Assembly (NCBI GenBank): GCA_024226515.1
Contig: JAAELQ010000318.1
Location: 1 to 40,519 of the forward strand
DNA: 40,519 nt
Source: a bacterium
GTDB taxonomy: Bacteria > Acidobacteriota > Polarisedimenticolia > Polarisedimenticolales > Polarisedimenticolaceae
Direction of reading: 5' to 3'
Shown here: one piece after another, positions 1 to 8,347 of the stretch
Layout of the letters: each line of letters opens with the position of its first letter
Numbering within the stretch: the stretch's first letter is position 1
Program-made: the position numbers and the translations under genes
Notes under the pieces: generated by a model
What the model was told of the DNA's origin: nothing
The model's database searches: none
What the model saw: only the letters and a program-made list of their open reading frames with translations

Positions 1-252
<252 letters not shown>

Positions 253-266
253 AGAAGCTGTGAGGA

Positions 267-297
267 GCGTCCGGCCGGAACGTATCCGGCCGGGCGT
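267..297 (+). promoter_or_regulatory. Strong hairpin between tuf and rpsJ (possible S10-operon leader element)
   Basis: CCGGCCGG at 271-278 is repeated at 286-293, separated by 7 nt. CCGGCCGG is its own reverse complement, so the two copies form an 8-bp stem, extendable to about 12 bp with two G-U pairs (267-270 with 294-297). No T-run follows, so it is not a standard terminator. The stem could be an RNA processing site, a pause site or a ribosomal-protein-responsive leader. The structure is seen in sequence; the role is inferred. Confidence 0.5.
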
Positions 298-341
298 TCA
301 ACCGGAAGGTACTCGCCGCGCTAGCGGAGAACTGGACAATC

Positions 342-668
342 ATGGTGAACGAGAAAATTCGCATCCGGCTCAAGGCGTACGATCATCGAATCCTGGATCA
401 GTCCACGACCGAGATCGTCGACACGGCCAAGCGAACCGGCGCCCGGGTGGCAGGTCCGATTCCTCTGCCCACTGTGCGCAACAGGTGGACGGTGCTCCGT
501 TCGCCGCACGTCGACAAGAAGTCGCGTGAGCAATTCGAAATTCGGACGCACAAGCGGCTGCTGGATATTCTACAGCCGACTCCGGAAACGGTGGATGCCC
601 TGATGAAACTCGACCTGCCGGCAGGTGTCGATGTCGAGATCAAGGCGTTCGGGCAGTCCCAGGCCTGA
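342..668 (+). CDS. rpsJ: 30S ribosomal protein S10
   Basis: 108 residues, normal S10 length. It assembles into the 30S head and, as NusE, joins antitermination complexes with NusB. Typical segments are the N-terminal KIRIRLKAYDHRILDQS, the GPIPLPT loop that reaches into the 30S, and HVDKKSREQFEIRTHKRL. The ATG at 342 has GGAGA at 326-330, about 11 nt upstream. The next gene, rplC, starts 25 nt downstream. First gene of the S10 operon; a hairpin lies in its leader. Confidence 0.98.
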   Translation: MVNEKIRIRLKAYDHRILDQSTTEIVDTAKRTGARVAGPIPLPTVRNRWTVLRSPHVDKKSREQFEIRTHKRLLDILQPTPETVDALMKLDLPAGVDVEIKAFGQSQA

Positions 669-693
669 TCGCCGGGACGAGTGAGTAGGTAAC

Positions 694-1335
694 ATGGTCG
701 AAGGCTTGATCGGAAAGAAAGTCGGGATGACGCAGCTGTTCGCTGAGGACGGCACGGTCACGCCCGTCACCGTCATCGAGGCCGGGCCCTGTGTCGTCGT
801 CCAGCTCAAGACGCAGGACAAGGACGGCTACGAGGCAGTGCAATTGGGGCTCGTCGATGCTGGGGCTGCGAAGCGCGCCAACAAGGCGATGCGTGGCAAG
901 CACGCAGCGGCCGACGTGCCGCCGACGCGGATCCAGCGCGAGTTCCGTCGCGTGGGTGACGACGAGATCAAACTCGGAGATCCGATCTCCGTCGAGATCT
1001 TCCAGGACGTCGCCAATGTCGATCTCGTCGGCGTCTCCAAGGGCAAGGGCTTCCAGGGCGTCATGAAGCGACACGGCTTCGGCGGCGGAAAGGCGTCGCA
1101 CGGCTCGATGCACCACCGCGCACCGGGCTCGATCGGTCAGTCGGCGTGGCCCTCGAAGGTCATGCGCGGCATGCGCGGGCCGGGACACATGGGTAGTCGA
1201 CGCATCACGCTGAAAAACGCGAAGGTGGTGCGGGTCGACGCCGAGAAGAACCTGTTGCTGGTCAAGGGCGCCGTCCCCGGTTCGCGCGGTTCCACCGTGC
1301 TGATCCGACGTGCCAAGTCGAATAGCGGAAGCTGA
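694..1335 (+). CDS. rplC: 50S ribosomal protein L3
   Basis: 213 residues. L3 binds 23S rRNA early in 50S assembly and sends a loop toward the peptidyl-transferase centre. The N-terminus (GLIGKKVGMTQLF) and the central basic loop (GFGGGKASHGSMHHRAPGSI followed by GQ) are diagnostic. Gln149 in the GSIGQ motif corresponds to the Gln methylated by PrmB in other bacteria; whether PrmB exists here is unknown. The ATG at 694 follows rpsJ by 25 nt. Second gene of the S10 operon. Confidence 0.98.
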   Translation: MVEGLIGKKVGMTQLFAEDGTVTPVTVIEAGPCVVVQLKTQDKDGYEAVQLGLVDAGAAKRANKAMRGKHAAADVPPTRIQREFRRVGDDEIKLGDPISVEIFQDVANVDLVGVSKGKGFQGVMKRHGFGGGKASHGSMHHRAPGSIGQSAWPSKVMRGMRGPGHMGSRRITLKNAKVVRVDAEKNLLLVKGAVPGSRGSTVLIRRAKSNSGS

Positions 1336-1345
1336 GGTTGTAGCG

Positions 1346-1975
1346 ATGCCCGAGATCAACGTTTGCAACTGGAAAAAAGAGACCGTGCGGACTCTCGAGC
1401 TGGATCCGGCCGTCTTCGACTATCCGTTGAAGAAGCACCTGATCTACGAGGCCGTGCTGGCCTACAAGGCCGCAGGTCGCGCCGGAACTCACAAGACGAA
1501 GAACCGCAAGGAAGTCTCCGGCGGTACGCGCAAGCTGTGGCGCCAGAAGGGCACCGGTCGCGCGCGCGTCGGCGACAACCGTTCGCCGCTGTGGCGTCAC
1601 GGCGGTACGGTCCACGGCCCCTCGCCGCGCGACTACTCGTGGAACATGCCGAAGCGCATGCGGCGAAACGCGATTCGCTCCGCGCTGGCCCAGCTGCTCC
1701 GCGACGAGCGGATCATCTGCGTCGAGGACATGGCGCAGTCGTCGCACAAGGCCAAGGAGCTGGACCAGGCTCTGGCGAAGGGGCTCGGCTGCGAGAGGAA
1801 GACGCTGCTCGTCCCGGACGAGGCCGAGCGCAACCTCGACCTCGCGGCCCGCAACAACCCGCGCCTGTCCGTAGTTCCGGCGCTGGGCGTCAGCGTGGTC
1901 GATCTGCTGGACAACGACCGCGTGGTGATTACCGAGGGCGCGCTGAAGCGCCTCAGCGAGGTGCTGGCCCGATGA
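1346..1975 (+). CDS. rplD: 50S ribosomal protein L4
   Basis: 209 residues from ATG 1346. The frame is open further upstream to 1310, but that would overlap rplC. ATG 1346 has GAGG at 1334-1337 and matches the family N-terminus. L4 lines the peptide exit tunnel; in E. coli it also autoregulates the S10 operon. The basic loop GGTRKLWRQKGTGRARVGD at about residues 56-74 is the tunnel-reaching extension. The stop overlaps the rplW start (ATGA), indicating translational coupling. Confidence 0.97.
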   Translation: MPEINVCNWKKETVRTLELDPAVFDYPLKKHLIYEAVLAYKAAGRAGTHKTKNRKEVSGGTRKLWRQKGTGRARVGDNRSPLWRHGGTVHGPSPRDYSWNMPKRMRRNAIRSALAQLLRDERIICVEDMAQSSHKAKELDQALAKGLGCERKTLLVPDEAERNLDLAARNNPRLSVVPALGVSVVDLLDNDRVVITEGALKRLSEVLAR

Positions 1976-2274
1976 AGACCATCTACAGCACGATCCGGCA
2001 GCCGCTGATCACCGAGAAGTCGACGATCCTTCGCGAGAAGGACGGAAGCTACTGCTTCAAGGTGCATCCGAACGCGAACAAGCACGAGATCGCGACCGCG
2101 ATCGAGCAGCTGTTCGAAAAGGACAAGGTCAAGGTCGCGCGCGTCCGCACGGCGCGTGTACAAGGCAAGGTCAAGCGCCTCGGGCGCTTTCTGGGCCGGC
2201 GGCCCAGCTGGAAAAAGGCCTGGGTCACCCTGACCCCGGACTCGGGCGACATCCAGTTCTTCGAAGCTAGCTAG
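1972..2274 (+). CDS. rplW: 50S ribosomal protein L23
   Basis: 100 residues. L23 sits at the exit of the peptide tunnel and is the docking site for trigger factor and SRP. The N-terminal IRQPLITEKST and C-terminal GRRPSWKKAWVTL match the family. The ATG overlaps the L4 stop by 4 nt (ATGA), with GAGG inside the end of rplD as Shine-Dalgarno. The reading frame is open far upstream through rplD, but that portion is an out-of-frame shadow of L4. Confidence 0.97.
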   Translation: MKTIYSTIRQPLITEKSTILREKDGSYCFKVHPNANKHEIATAIEQLFEKDKVKVARVRTARVQGKVKRLGRFLGRRPSWKKAWVTLTPDSGDIQFFEAS

Positions 2275-2293
2275 GCAAAGGACCGAGAAAGCC

Positions 2294-3121
2294 ATGGCGA
2301 TCAAAAAATACAAACCGACAAGCCCGGGCCGCCGAACGATGACGCGGATCGTGCGCAAGTCGGGGACGACGAACAAGCCGCACAAGCCGCTGCTCGCCAA
2401 ACGCACGCAGTCGGCTGGACGCAACAACCGGGGACAGATCTCGATCCGTCACCGGGGCGGCGGCCACAAGCGGCGTTATCGCATCATCGATTTCCGTCGC
2501 GAGAAGATCGGCATCCCGGCCAAGGTGGAGACGATCGAATACGATCCGAACCGCTCCGCGGATATCGCGCTCGTGTGTTACGTCGACGGAGAGCGACGCT
2601 ACATCCTCGCGCCGCACGGCCTCGAGGTCGGGCACAAGATCGTCGCCTCGCCGGAGGCCGACATCCAGCCGGGTAACGCGCTGCCGCTCTCCTCGATCCC
2701 GCTGGGCACGACGCTGCACAACGTCGAGATGCGTCCGGGCAAGGGCGGCCAGATGGTCCGCTCGGCCGGCACCGGCGCGCAGTTGATCGCCAAGGAAGGC
2801 GGTTACGGATTGCTGCGCATGCCGTCCGGCGAGATGCGGAAGGTCCTCGAGCGCTGCTACGCGACCGTGGGGCAGGTGGGCAACCTGGACCATGAGAACG
2901 AGTCGATCGGCAAGGCGGGCCGCAGCCGCTGGAAGGGCTGGCGCCCGACCGTCCGCGGCGTCGTCATGAACCCGGTGGATCACCCGCACGGCGGCGGTGA
3001 GGGTCGTACGTCGGGCGGACGTCACCCGGTGACGCCGTGGGGTGTGCCGACCAAGGGCAAGAAGACCAGAAAACGGAATTCACGGACGGATCAGTACATC
3101 GTCCGTCGGCGCAAGGTGTAG
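2294..3121 (+). CDS. rplB: 50S ribosomal protein L2
   Basis: 275 residues, full length. L2 is a primary 23S rRNA binder needed for subunit association and peptidyl-transferase activity. It has the N-terminal KYKPTSPGRR, the RNA-binding core with NRGQISIRHRGGGHKRRYR, and the C-terminal NPVDHPHGGGEG loop with the conserved histidines (about residues 230 and 232) near the active centre. The start is 19 nt after rplW, and rpsS follows after 13 nt. Confidence 0.98.
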   Translation: MAIKKYKPTSPGRRTMTRIVRKSGTTNKPHKPLLAKRTQSAGRNNRGQISIRHRGGGHKRRYRIIDFRREKIGIPAKVETIEYDPNRSADIALVCYVDGERRYILAPHGLEVGHKIVASPEADIQPGNALPLSSIPLGTTLHNVEMRPGKGGQMVRSAGTGAQLIAKEGGYGLLRMPSGEMRKVLERCYATVGQVGNLDHENESIGKAGRSRWKGWRPTVRGVVMNPVDHPHGGGEGRTSGGRHPVTPWGVPTKGKKTRKRNSRTDQYIVRRRKV

Positions 3122-3134
3122 GTGGGAGCAGGCG

Positions 3135-3413
3135 ATGGCACGTTCAATCTCCAAGGGTCCGTTCGTCGATATCCACCTTCGCACGAAGGTCGACGAGCAG
3201 AATAAGAAGAACGACCACAAGGTGATCAAGACCTGGTCCCGTCGGTCCACGGTCTTGCCCGAGATGGTCAGCCACACGATCGCCGTGCACAACGGCAAGA
3301 AGTTCATTCCGGTCTACGTGACCGAGAACATGGTCGGCCACAAGCTGGGTGAGTTCGCACCGACCCGCACGTTCAGGGGACATGCGGCCAGGGGCGGCGC
3401 GGGCGGCCGGTGA
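3135..3413 (+). CDS. rpsS: 30S ribosomal protein S19
   Basis: 92 residues, normal length. S19 forms a complex with S13 in the 30S head and contacts the A-site region. MARSISKGPFVD and the WSRRSTVLPEMV segment are family hallmarks, as is the C-terminal GHKLGEFAPTRTFRGH. GTGGGAG upstream provides the ribosome binding site. The stop TGA at 3411-3413 shares a base with the rplV ATG (TGATG). Confidence 0.98.
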   Translation: MARSISKGPFVDIHLRTKVDEQNKKNDHKVIKTWSRRSTVLPEMVSHTIAVHNGKKFIPVYVTENMVGHKLGEFAPTRTFRGHAARGGAGGR

Positions 3414-3781
3414 TGGCGGAGGCACCCGTGATCGCAACGGCGAAATTGAAATATCTGGGCGTCTCGGCGCAGAAGACGCGTCTGGTCGTGGATCAGGTGC
3501 GCGGCCAGGCCGTGGGCGACGCGCTGTCGACTCTGCGCTATTCTCCCAAACTGGTCAGCCGCGACCTGGAGAAGCTGCTCAAGTCGGCGGTGGCCAACGC
3601 GCAGAACAAGGATCCCAACCTGGACGTGGACCGGTTGATCGTCAGCCGGGCCCTGGTGGACGAGGCGCCGCCGATGAAGCGGTCTCAGTCCCGTGCGATG
3701 GGGCGGGTGTTCCGCATTCTCAAGCGCGCCTGTCATGTGACCTTCGATCTCGATCTGCCCGCCGCGGGCGATCGGGGCTAG
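3413..3781 (+). CDS. rplV: 50S ribosomal protein L22
   Basis: 122 residues from ATG 3413, which overlaps the S19 stop (TGATG). A GTG immediately upstream (3410) is in frame and cannot be excluded. L22 binds all 23S domains, and its beta-hairpin lines the exit tunnel. The core KLKYLGVSAQKTRLVVDQVRG and the late SQSRAMGRVFRILKR tunnel loop identify it. The last residues (DLDLPAAGDRG) are a little variable compared with common homologues. Confidence 0.96.
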   Translation: MAEAPVIATAKLKYLGVSAQKTRLVVDQVRGQAVGDALSTLRYSPKLVSRDLEKLLKSAVANAQNKDPNLDVDRLIVSRALVDEAPPMKRSQSRAMGRVFRILKRACHVTFDLDLPAAGDRG

Positions 3782-3802
3782 CGGACAGCGAGGAGATTCG
3801 AC

Positions 3803-4456
3803 GTGGGTCAGAAAGTACATCCCTACGGTTTTCGCCTGGGATACAACAAAACCTGGAAGTCTCGCTGGTACGCCGGCAAGAAGTACTCCGAGCTGCTGCA
3901 CGAGGACCTCAAGCTGCGTGAGGATCTCAAGCGCCGCCTGGGACACGCGGGCGTCTCGGGTATCGACATCGAGCGCGCGGCCAACAAGCTGAAGGTCAAC
4001 ATCAGGACGTCGCGCCCGGGGATCATCATCGGCCGCAAGGGGGTCGAGGTCGATCGCCTGAAGGACGAGATCCGCAAGCGGACCAACCGCGACGTCTTCA
4101 TCAACATTCTCGAGATCGACAAGCCCGAAGTGGACGCGCAACTCGTGGCCGAGTCGATCGCGCAGCAATTGCAACGCCGCGTGGCCTTCCGTCGCGCGAT
4201 GCGCAAGGCGGTCGAGTCGGCGCAGCGCTTCGGCGCCAAGGGCATCAAGGTCCGTGTGGCGGGCCGCCTGGGCGGTGCGGAGATTGCGCGCTCGGAGTGG
4301 TACCTCGAGGGGCAGCTTCCGCTGCACACTCTGCGCTCGGACGTCGACTACGGGTTCTTCGAGGCCCGCACGACGTACGGCGTGATCGGGATCAAGGTTT
4401 GGATCTACCGGGGCGAAGCGCGTGACTTCCAGACCCCCGAAGGTGCGGCGCGCTAG
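3803..4456 (+). CDS. rpsC: 30S ribosomal protein S3
   Basis: 217 residues from a GTG start at 3803 with GAGGAG about 8 nt upstream. S3 lies at the mRNA entry channel of the 30S. MGQKVHPYGFRLG is the standard N-terminus. A type II KH domain carries the GIIIGRKG loop at about residues 73-80, followed by the S3 C-terminal domain (RVAGRLGGAEIARSEWYLEG). No internal ATG fits the family N-terminus, so GTG is the start. Confidence 0.98.
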   Translation: MGQKVHPYGFRLGYNKTWKSRWYAGKKYSELLHEDLKLREDLKRRLGHAGVSGIDIERAANKLKVNIRTSRPGIIIGRKGVEVDRLKDEIRKRTNRDVFINILEIDKPEVDAQLVAESIAQQLQRRVAFRRAMRKAVESAQRFGAKGIKVRVAGRLGGAEIARSEWYLEGQLPLHTLRSDVDYGFFEARTTYGVIGIKVWIYRGEARDFQTPEGAAR

Positions 4457-4486
4457 CGCTGCCGAGAAGGCGAGAGGACATCTGCC

Positions 4487-4897
<411 letters not shown>

Positions 4898-4917
4898 TCC
4901 GGGGCGGGAGCGTAGCG

Positions 4918-5136
4918 ATGGCAGTGGAATTGAAGAAGCTCCGTGAGATGGACGTGAGCCAGCTCGCTAAAGAAGAGATGGATCTTCGTGAAGAGGTGTG
5001 GAAACTGCGTTTGCAGATCACCACGGGCCAGCTTCAGGATCCGTCCAAGGTGCGCCGCAAGCGGCGCGACCTGGCTCGCGTGATGACCATCAAGCGCGAG
5101 CAGGCCCTGGCCAATCAGAAAGGGGATCGGCGATGA
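4918..5136 (+). CDS. rpmC: 50S ribosomal protein L29
   Basis: 72 residues, predicted as an all-helical hairpin. L29 sits next to L23 at the tunnel exit. ELKKLREMDVSQLAKEE, LREEVWKLRLQ and the basic ending KVRRKRRDLARVMTIKRE match the family. The stop overlaps the rpsQ start (ATGA at 5133-5136). Confidence 0.96.
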   Translation: MAVELKKLREMDVSQLAKEEMDLREEVWKLRLQITTGQLQDPSKVRRKRRDLARVMTIKREQALANQKGDRR

Positions 5137-5441
5137 GCGACCAGACGGGCGCTTCGCAGGCAAGACAGAAGGCTCGGCGCGTCGGCGTCGTGACCTCGAG
5201 CAAGATGAACAAGTCCGTGGTGGTTCGCGTCGAGAGAACCGTCAAGCACCTGTTGTACAAGCGGTACGTCCGGCGTTCGTCGACGTTCATGGCCCACGAC
5301 GAGAGCAACCAGTGCCACGTCGGGGACACCGTCGAGATCATCGAATCGCGGCCGCTGTCCAAGAGCAAGCGATGGCGGGTAGCGCGCATCGTTCGACCTG
5401 TGGGCGGAATCGTACGCTCCGAGGCCTCGACGGCTTCCTGA
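5133..5441 (+). CDS. rpsQ: 30S ribosomal protein S17
   Basis: 102 residues from ATG 5133, overlapping rpmC by 4 nt. S17 is an OB-fold protein binding 16S rRNA helices in the 30S body. RVGVVTSSKMNKSVVVRVER and the FMAHDESNQCHVGDTVEIIE segment are characteristic. About 15 N-terminal residues rich in Gln, Ala and Arg and a short C-terminal tail extend beyond the core fold, so it is slightly longer than the 80-90 residues of most homologues. Confidence 0.96.
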   Translation: MSDQTGASQARQKARRVGVVTSSKMNKSVVVRVERTVKHLLYKRYVRRSSTFMAHDESNQCHVGDTVEIIESRPLSKSKRWRVARIVRPVGGIVRSEASTAS

Positions 5442-5460
5442 GCGCGGGAGGGATCGCAAA

Positions 5461-5829
5461 ATGATTCAGATGCAGTCCGTCCTGGATGTTGCCGACAACT
5501 CGGGAGCGAAGAAGATCGCCTGCATCAACGTCGTGGGCGGCTCCAAGAGCAAGTTCGCGGCGATCGGCGACGTCATCACCGCGTCCGTCAAGGAAGCAGC
5601 CCCGGACGGCAACGTGAAGAAGGGCCAGGTAGTCAAAGCCGTCATCGTGCGGACCGTGAACTCCAGGCGCCGTCGCGATGGGTCCTACATCCGCTTCGAT
5701 CAGAACGCTGCAGTGTTGATCAACGATGCACGTGAGCCGGTCGGCACGCGTGTCTTCGGTCCGGTGGCTCGTGAGCTTCGCGACAAGAAGTTCATGAAGA
5801 TCGTCTCGCTGGCCCCCGAAGTTCTTTGA
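5461..5829 (+). CDS. rplN: 50S ribosomal protein L14
   Basis: 122 residues, exactly the common family length. L14 lies at the subunit interface and forms bridge B8. MIQMQSVLDVADNSGAKK, the GDVITASVKEAAPDGNVKKG loop and the C-terminal FMKIVSLAPEVL are nearly invariant. Start ATG 5461 has GGGAGG just upstream. rplX follows after 12 nt. Confidence 0.98.
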   Translation: MIQMQSVLDVADNSGAKKIACINVVGGSKSKFAAIGDVITASVKEAAPDGNVKKGQVVKAVIVRTVNSRRRRDGSYIRFDQNAAVLINDAREPVGTRVFGPVARELRDKKFMKIVSLAPEVL

Positions 5830-5841
5830 GCAGAGGACGTC

Positions 5842-6180
5842 ATGGGTAAGATCAGAATCAAGAAAGAAGATCAGGTCTACGTCATCGCCGGCAAGGACCG
5901 CGATCTGCAGAAGGCGCGTCGCGTGCTGCAGGTCATGCCGGGTGCGGATCGGGTGCTGGTCGAGGGCGCGAATCTCATCAAGCGCCACACACGACCGAAT
6001 CCGCAGAAGAACATCAAGGGCGGGATCGTCGAGCGCGAGTCTCCGCTGCACGTCTCCAACGTGATGATCGTCGACCCCGACACCAAGCGTCCTTCGCGCA
6101 TCGGCACGAAGGTGCTCGAAGACGGCAAGCGCGTTCGCGTCGCCTCGCGAAGCGGTGCCGTGCTTCCGGACAAGAACTAG
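5842..6180 (+). CDS. rplX: 50S ribosomal protein L24
   Basis: 112 residues. L24 is an assembly-initiator protein with a KOW motif. The N-terminal IRIKKEDQVYVIAGKDRD is the KOW region, here starting GKDRDLQKARR. The central INLIKRH-like stretch (ANLIKRHTRPNPQ) and GGIVERESPLHVSNVMIVDP match the family. It starts 12 nt after rplN. Confidence 0.96.
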   Translation: MGKIRIKKEDQVYVIAGKDRDLQKARRVLQVMPGADRVLVEGANLIKRHTRPNPQKNIKGGIVERESPLHVSNVMIVDPDTKRPSRIGTKVLEDGKRVRVASRSGAVLPDKN

Positions 6181-6205
6181 CAAGCCACGGGCTTAAGAGG
6201 CAGCG

Positions 6206-6754
6206 ATGAGCACTCTGCGAGAGAAATACAAGACAGACGTCGTTCCGACGCTGACGGAGCGTTTCAGCTACTCCACGCCGATGGCGGTGCCCAGGGTCAC
6301 CAAGGTCGTGATCAACATGGGCGTCGGCGACGCGATCGGTGAGGCGAAGCTGCTCGATCAGGCCGTCGAGGAACTGTCGACGATCGCGGGGCAGCGCCCC
6401 GCCGTCACCCGCGCGCGCAAGTCGATCTCGAACTTCAAGCTGCGCGAGGGAATGCCCATCGGCTGCCGCGTGACATTGCGCGGCGAGCGGATGTACGAGT
6501 TTCTCCAACGGCTGATGAACCTGGCGCTGCCTCGTGTGCGCGACTTCCGCGGTGTTTCGCCTCGCGGTTTCGACGGACGCGGCAACTACACGCTGGGTAT
6601 CAAAGACCAGTTGATCTTCCCCGAGATCGACTACAACAAGGTTCAGAAGGTCAAGGGCATGAACGTGTGCATCGTCACGACGGCCAACACCGACGACGAG
6701 GCACGGGCGCTGCTGGACGGCCTTGGCATGCCGTTCCGCAAAGCGGCGGCGTAA
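6206..6754 (+). CDS. rplE: 50S ribosomal protein L5
   Basis: 182 residues, typical. L5 binds 5S rRNA with L18 in the central protuberance. The N-terminal LREKYKTDVVPTLTERF, the GQRPAVTRARKSISNFKLR segment, the RDFRGVSPRGFDGRGNYTLG loop and the closing GMPF are hallmarks. Start ATG 6206 lies 25 nt after rplX with GAGG upstream. Confidence 0.98.
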   Translation: MSTLREKYKTDVVPTLTERFSYSTPMAVPRVTKVVINMGVGDAIGEAKLLDQAVEELSTIAGQRPAVTRARKSISNFKLREGMPIGCRVTLRGERMYEFLQRLMNLALPRVRDFRGVSPRGFDGRGNYTLGIKDQLIFPEIDYNKVQKVKGMNVCIVTTANTDDEARALLDGLGMPFRKAAA

Positions 6755-6774
6755 GCGGTAAGGCGAGGTAGATC

Positions 6775-6960
6775 ATGGCAACCGAAGCTTGGATGGCAAA
6801 GATGCGCAGGAAGCCGAAATTCGGCGTCCGCTTCCGCAACCGCTGCAACCGCTGCGGCCGCCCGCGGGGCTTTCTACGCAAGTTCAAACTATGCCGGATT
6901 TGTTTCCGCAACTTGGCGCTCGAGGGCCAGTTGCCCGGCGTGACCAAGGCGAGCTGGTAG
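6775..6960 (+). CDS. rpsN: 30S ribosomal protein S14, zinc-binding (type Z) form
   Basis: 61 residues, the short zinc form of S14 rather than the roughly 100-residue form of enteric bacteria. Cys24-X2-Cys27 and Cys40-X2-Cys43 make the zinc ribbon. S14 folds late into the 30S head. It lies in the canonical place between rplE and rpsH. Its zinc requirement agrees with the C+ forms of L36 and S4 in the same cluster. No zinc-free paralogue is visible in this window. Confidence 0.97.
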   Translation: MATEAWMAKMRRKPKFGVRFRNRCNRCGRPRGFLRKFKLCRICFRNLALEGQLPGVTKASW

Positions 6961-6974
6961 CGGGGAGTCGAACG

Positions 6975-7373
6975 ATGAGTATGACCGATCCTATCGCCGA
7001 TCTGCTGGTCCGTGTGCGCAACGCGCTGCAGGCCAAGCACGAGACCGTCGATATTCCGATGTCCCGAGTCAAGGTCGAGATCGTCAAGATCCTGGCTGCC
7101 GAGGGCTACGTCGACGGCTACAGTGAAGTCGAGGCGAAGCCGCGCAACCTGATCCGCGTCGAACTCAAGTACGTCGGACAGGGCGACAAGGCGATCAACG
7201 GCCTCGAGCGTGTGAGCCGTCCGGGCCGCAGGATCTACTGCGGCAAGAGTGAAATTCCCAAGGTGCTCAACGGTCTGGGCGTGAACATCTTGTCGACGTC
7301 GAGGGGCATCATGACGGGTCGCGCATGCCGAGACGCGGGTCTGGGCGGCGAGATTCTCTGTCAGGTGTGGTAG
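6975..7373 (+). CDS. rpsH: 30S ribosomal protein S8
   Basis: 132 residues from ATG 6975; a second in-frame ATG two codons later is possible. S8 binds helix 21 of 16S rRNA and in E. coli represses the spc operon. MTDPIADLLVRVRNA and the C-terminal LSTSRGIMTGRACRDAGLGG followed by EILCQVW are invariant family segments. It follows rpsN by 14 nt. Confidence 0.98.
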   Translation: MSMTDPIADLLVRVRNALQAKHETVDIPMSRVKVEIVKILAAEGYVDGYSEVEAKPRNLIRVELKYVGQGDKAINGLERVSRPGRRIYCGKSEIPKVLNGLGVNILSTSRGIMTGRACRDAGLGGEILCQVW

Positions 7374-7399
7374 CCGGGACAACCCGGGGAGTTCATGTC

Positions 7400-7936
7400 A
7401 TGTCACGAATTGGCAAATTACCGATCGAGTTCGAATCCGGCGTGAACGTGACCATCAAGAATGGTGCCGTTCAGGTCAAGGGATCCAAGGGTGAGCTCAA
7501 GCACGATCTTCCGGTCGGCATCAGTGCCGAGATGGAAGGCCAGCGACTTCTGATCAAGCGTCGCGACGACAGCAAGCGACAGCGCTCGCTGCACGGCCTG
7601 ACGCGAGCGTTGCTGGCCAACGCGGTGCACGGTGTCTCCAAGGGATTCACGAAAGAGCTCGAGATCCACGGCGTCGGCTATCGCGCCGAGATGGCGGGCA
7701 AGGCGTTGAAGCTCAGTCTCGGGTATTCACACCCGATCGAGTTCGCCGTTCCCGCGGGGATCCAGGTCGCCGTGGAAAAGAACACGAAGATCACCATCAG
7801 CGGGCACGACCGCCAGGCGGTGGGGCAGGTAGCCGCGGACATCCGCAAGCTGCGCAAGCCCGACGTGTACAAGCTGAAGGGCATCCGCTACGCGGGCGAG
7901 CAATTGCGCAAGAAGGCCGGTAAGACCGGCGCATGA
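7400..7936 (+). CDS. rplF: 50S ribosomal protein L6
   Basis: 178 residues from ATG 7400. The frame is open upstream to 7325, but MSRIGKLPIEF is the conserved L6 N-terminus, so 7400 is chosen. L6 is two repeated alpha-beta domains beneath the L7/L12 stalk base. The KGFTKELEIHGVGYRA and HDRQAVGQVAADIRKLRKPD motifs and the YKLKGIRYAGEQLRKKAGK ending confirm it. Confidence 0.97.
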   Translation: MSRIGKLPIEFESGVNVTIKNGAVQVKGSKGELKHDLPVGISAEMEGQRLLIKRRDDSKRQRSLHGLTRALLANAVHGVSKGFTKELEIHGVGYRAEMAGKALKLSLGYSHPIEFAVPAGIQVAVEKNTKITISGHDRQAVGQVAADIRKLRKPDVYKLKGIRYAGEQLRKKAGKTGA

Positions 7937-7952
7937 TCCGGAGGTCGAGGAA

Positions 7953-8321
7953 ATGCAGGCTCAGGTAGATCGCAGAGCGAACCGACGGCGCGTTCGCTAC
8001 CGCGTGCGCAAGAAGATTTCCGGCACTGCCGCTCGTCCGCGGCTGGCCGTGTTTCGCAGCCTGAAGCACATCTACGCGCAGGCGATCGACGACGACAGCG
8101 GCAAGACCATGGCCCAGGCGTCGACGCTCGACCGCGAGGTGCGCGGCAAGGTGAAGCATGGCGGCGGAGTCGACGCGGCCAAGGAAGTCGGAAAAGTCCT
8201 TGCGCAGCGATTGAAGGAAAACGGAGTCGAGAGCGCGGTCTTCGATCGTGGTGGATGCATCTACCACGGCCGGGTCAAAGCGGTCGCCGACGCCACTCGC
8301 GAAGGCGGGATCAAGCTGTAG
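7953..8321 (+). CDS. rplR: 50S ribosomal protein L18
   Basis: 122 residues. L18 binds 5S rRNA with L5. The basic N-terminus (RRANRRRVRYRVRKKISGTA) followed by RPRLAVFRSLKHIYAQAIDD is typical, as are the middle segment AAKEVGKVLAQRLKENGVE and the FDRGGCIYHGRVKAVADATR ending. Start ATG 7953 has GGAGG at about 7939-7943. Confidence 0.97.
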   Translation: MQAQVDRRANRRRVRYRVRKKISGTAARPRLAVFRSLKHIYAQAIDDDSGKTMAQASTLDREVRGKVKHGGGVDAAKEVGKVLAQRLKENGVESAVFDRGGCIYHGRVKAVADATREGGIKL

Positions 8322-8347
8322 TAACCCGCGAGGGTTCGGAGGGAGCC

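Noticed and set aside
1363..1971. Long + strand frame running through rplD into L23
   Set aside because: The segment before 1972 is low-complexity Arg/Ala-rich translation of L4 out of frame; only the L23 part is real.
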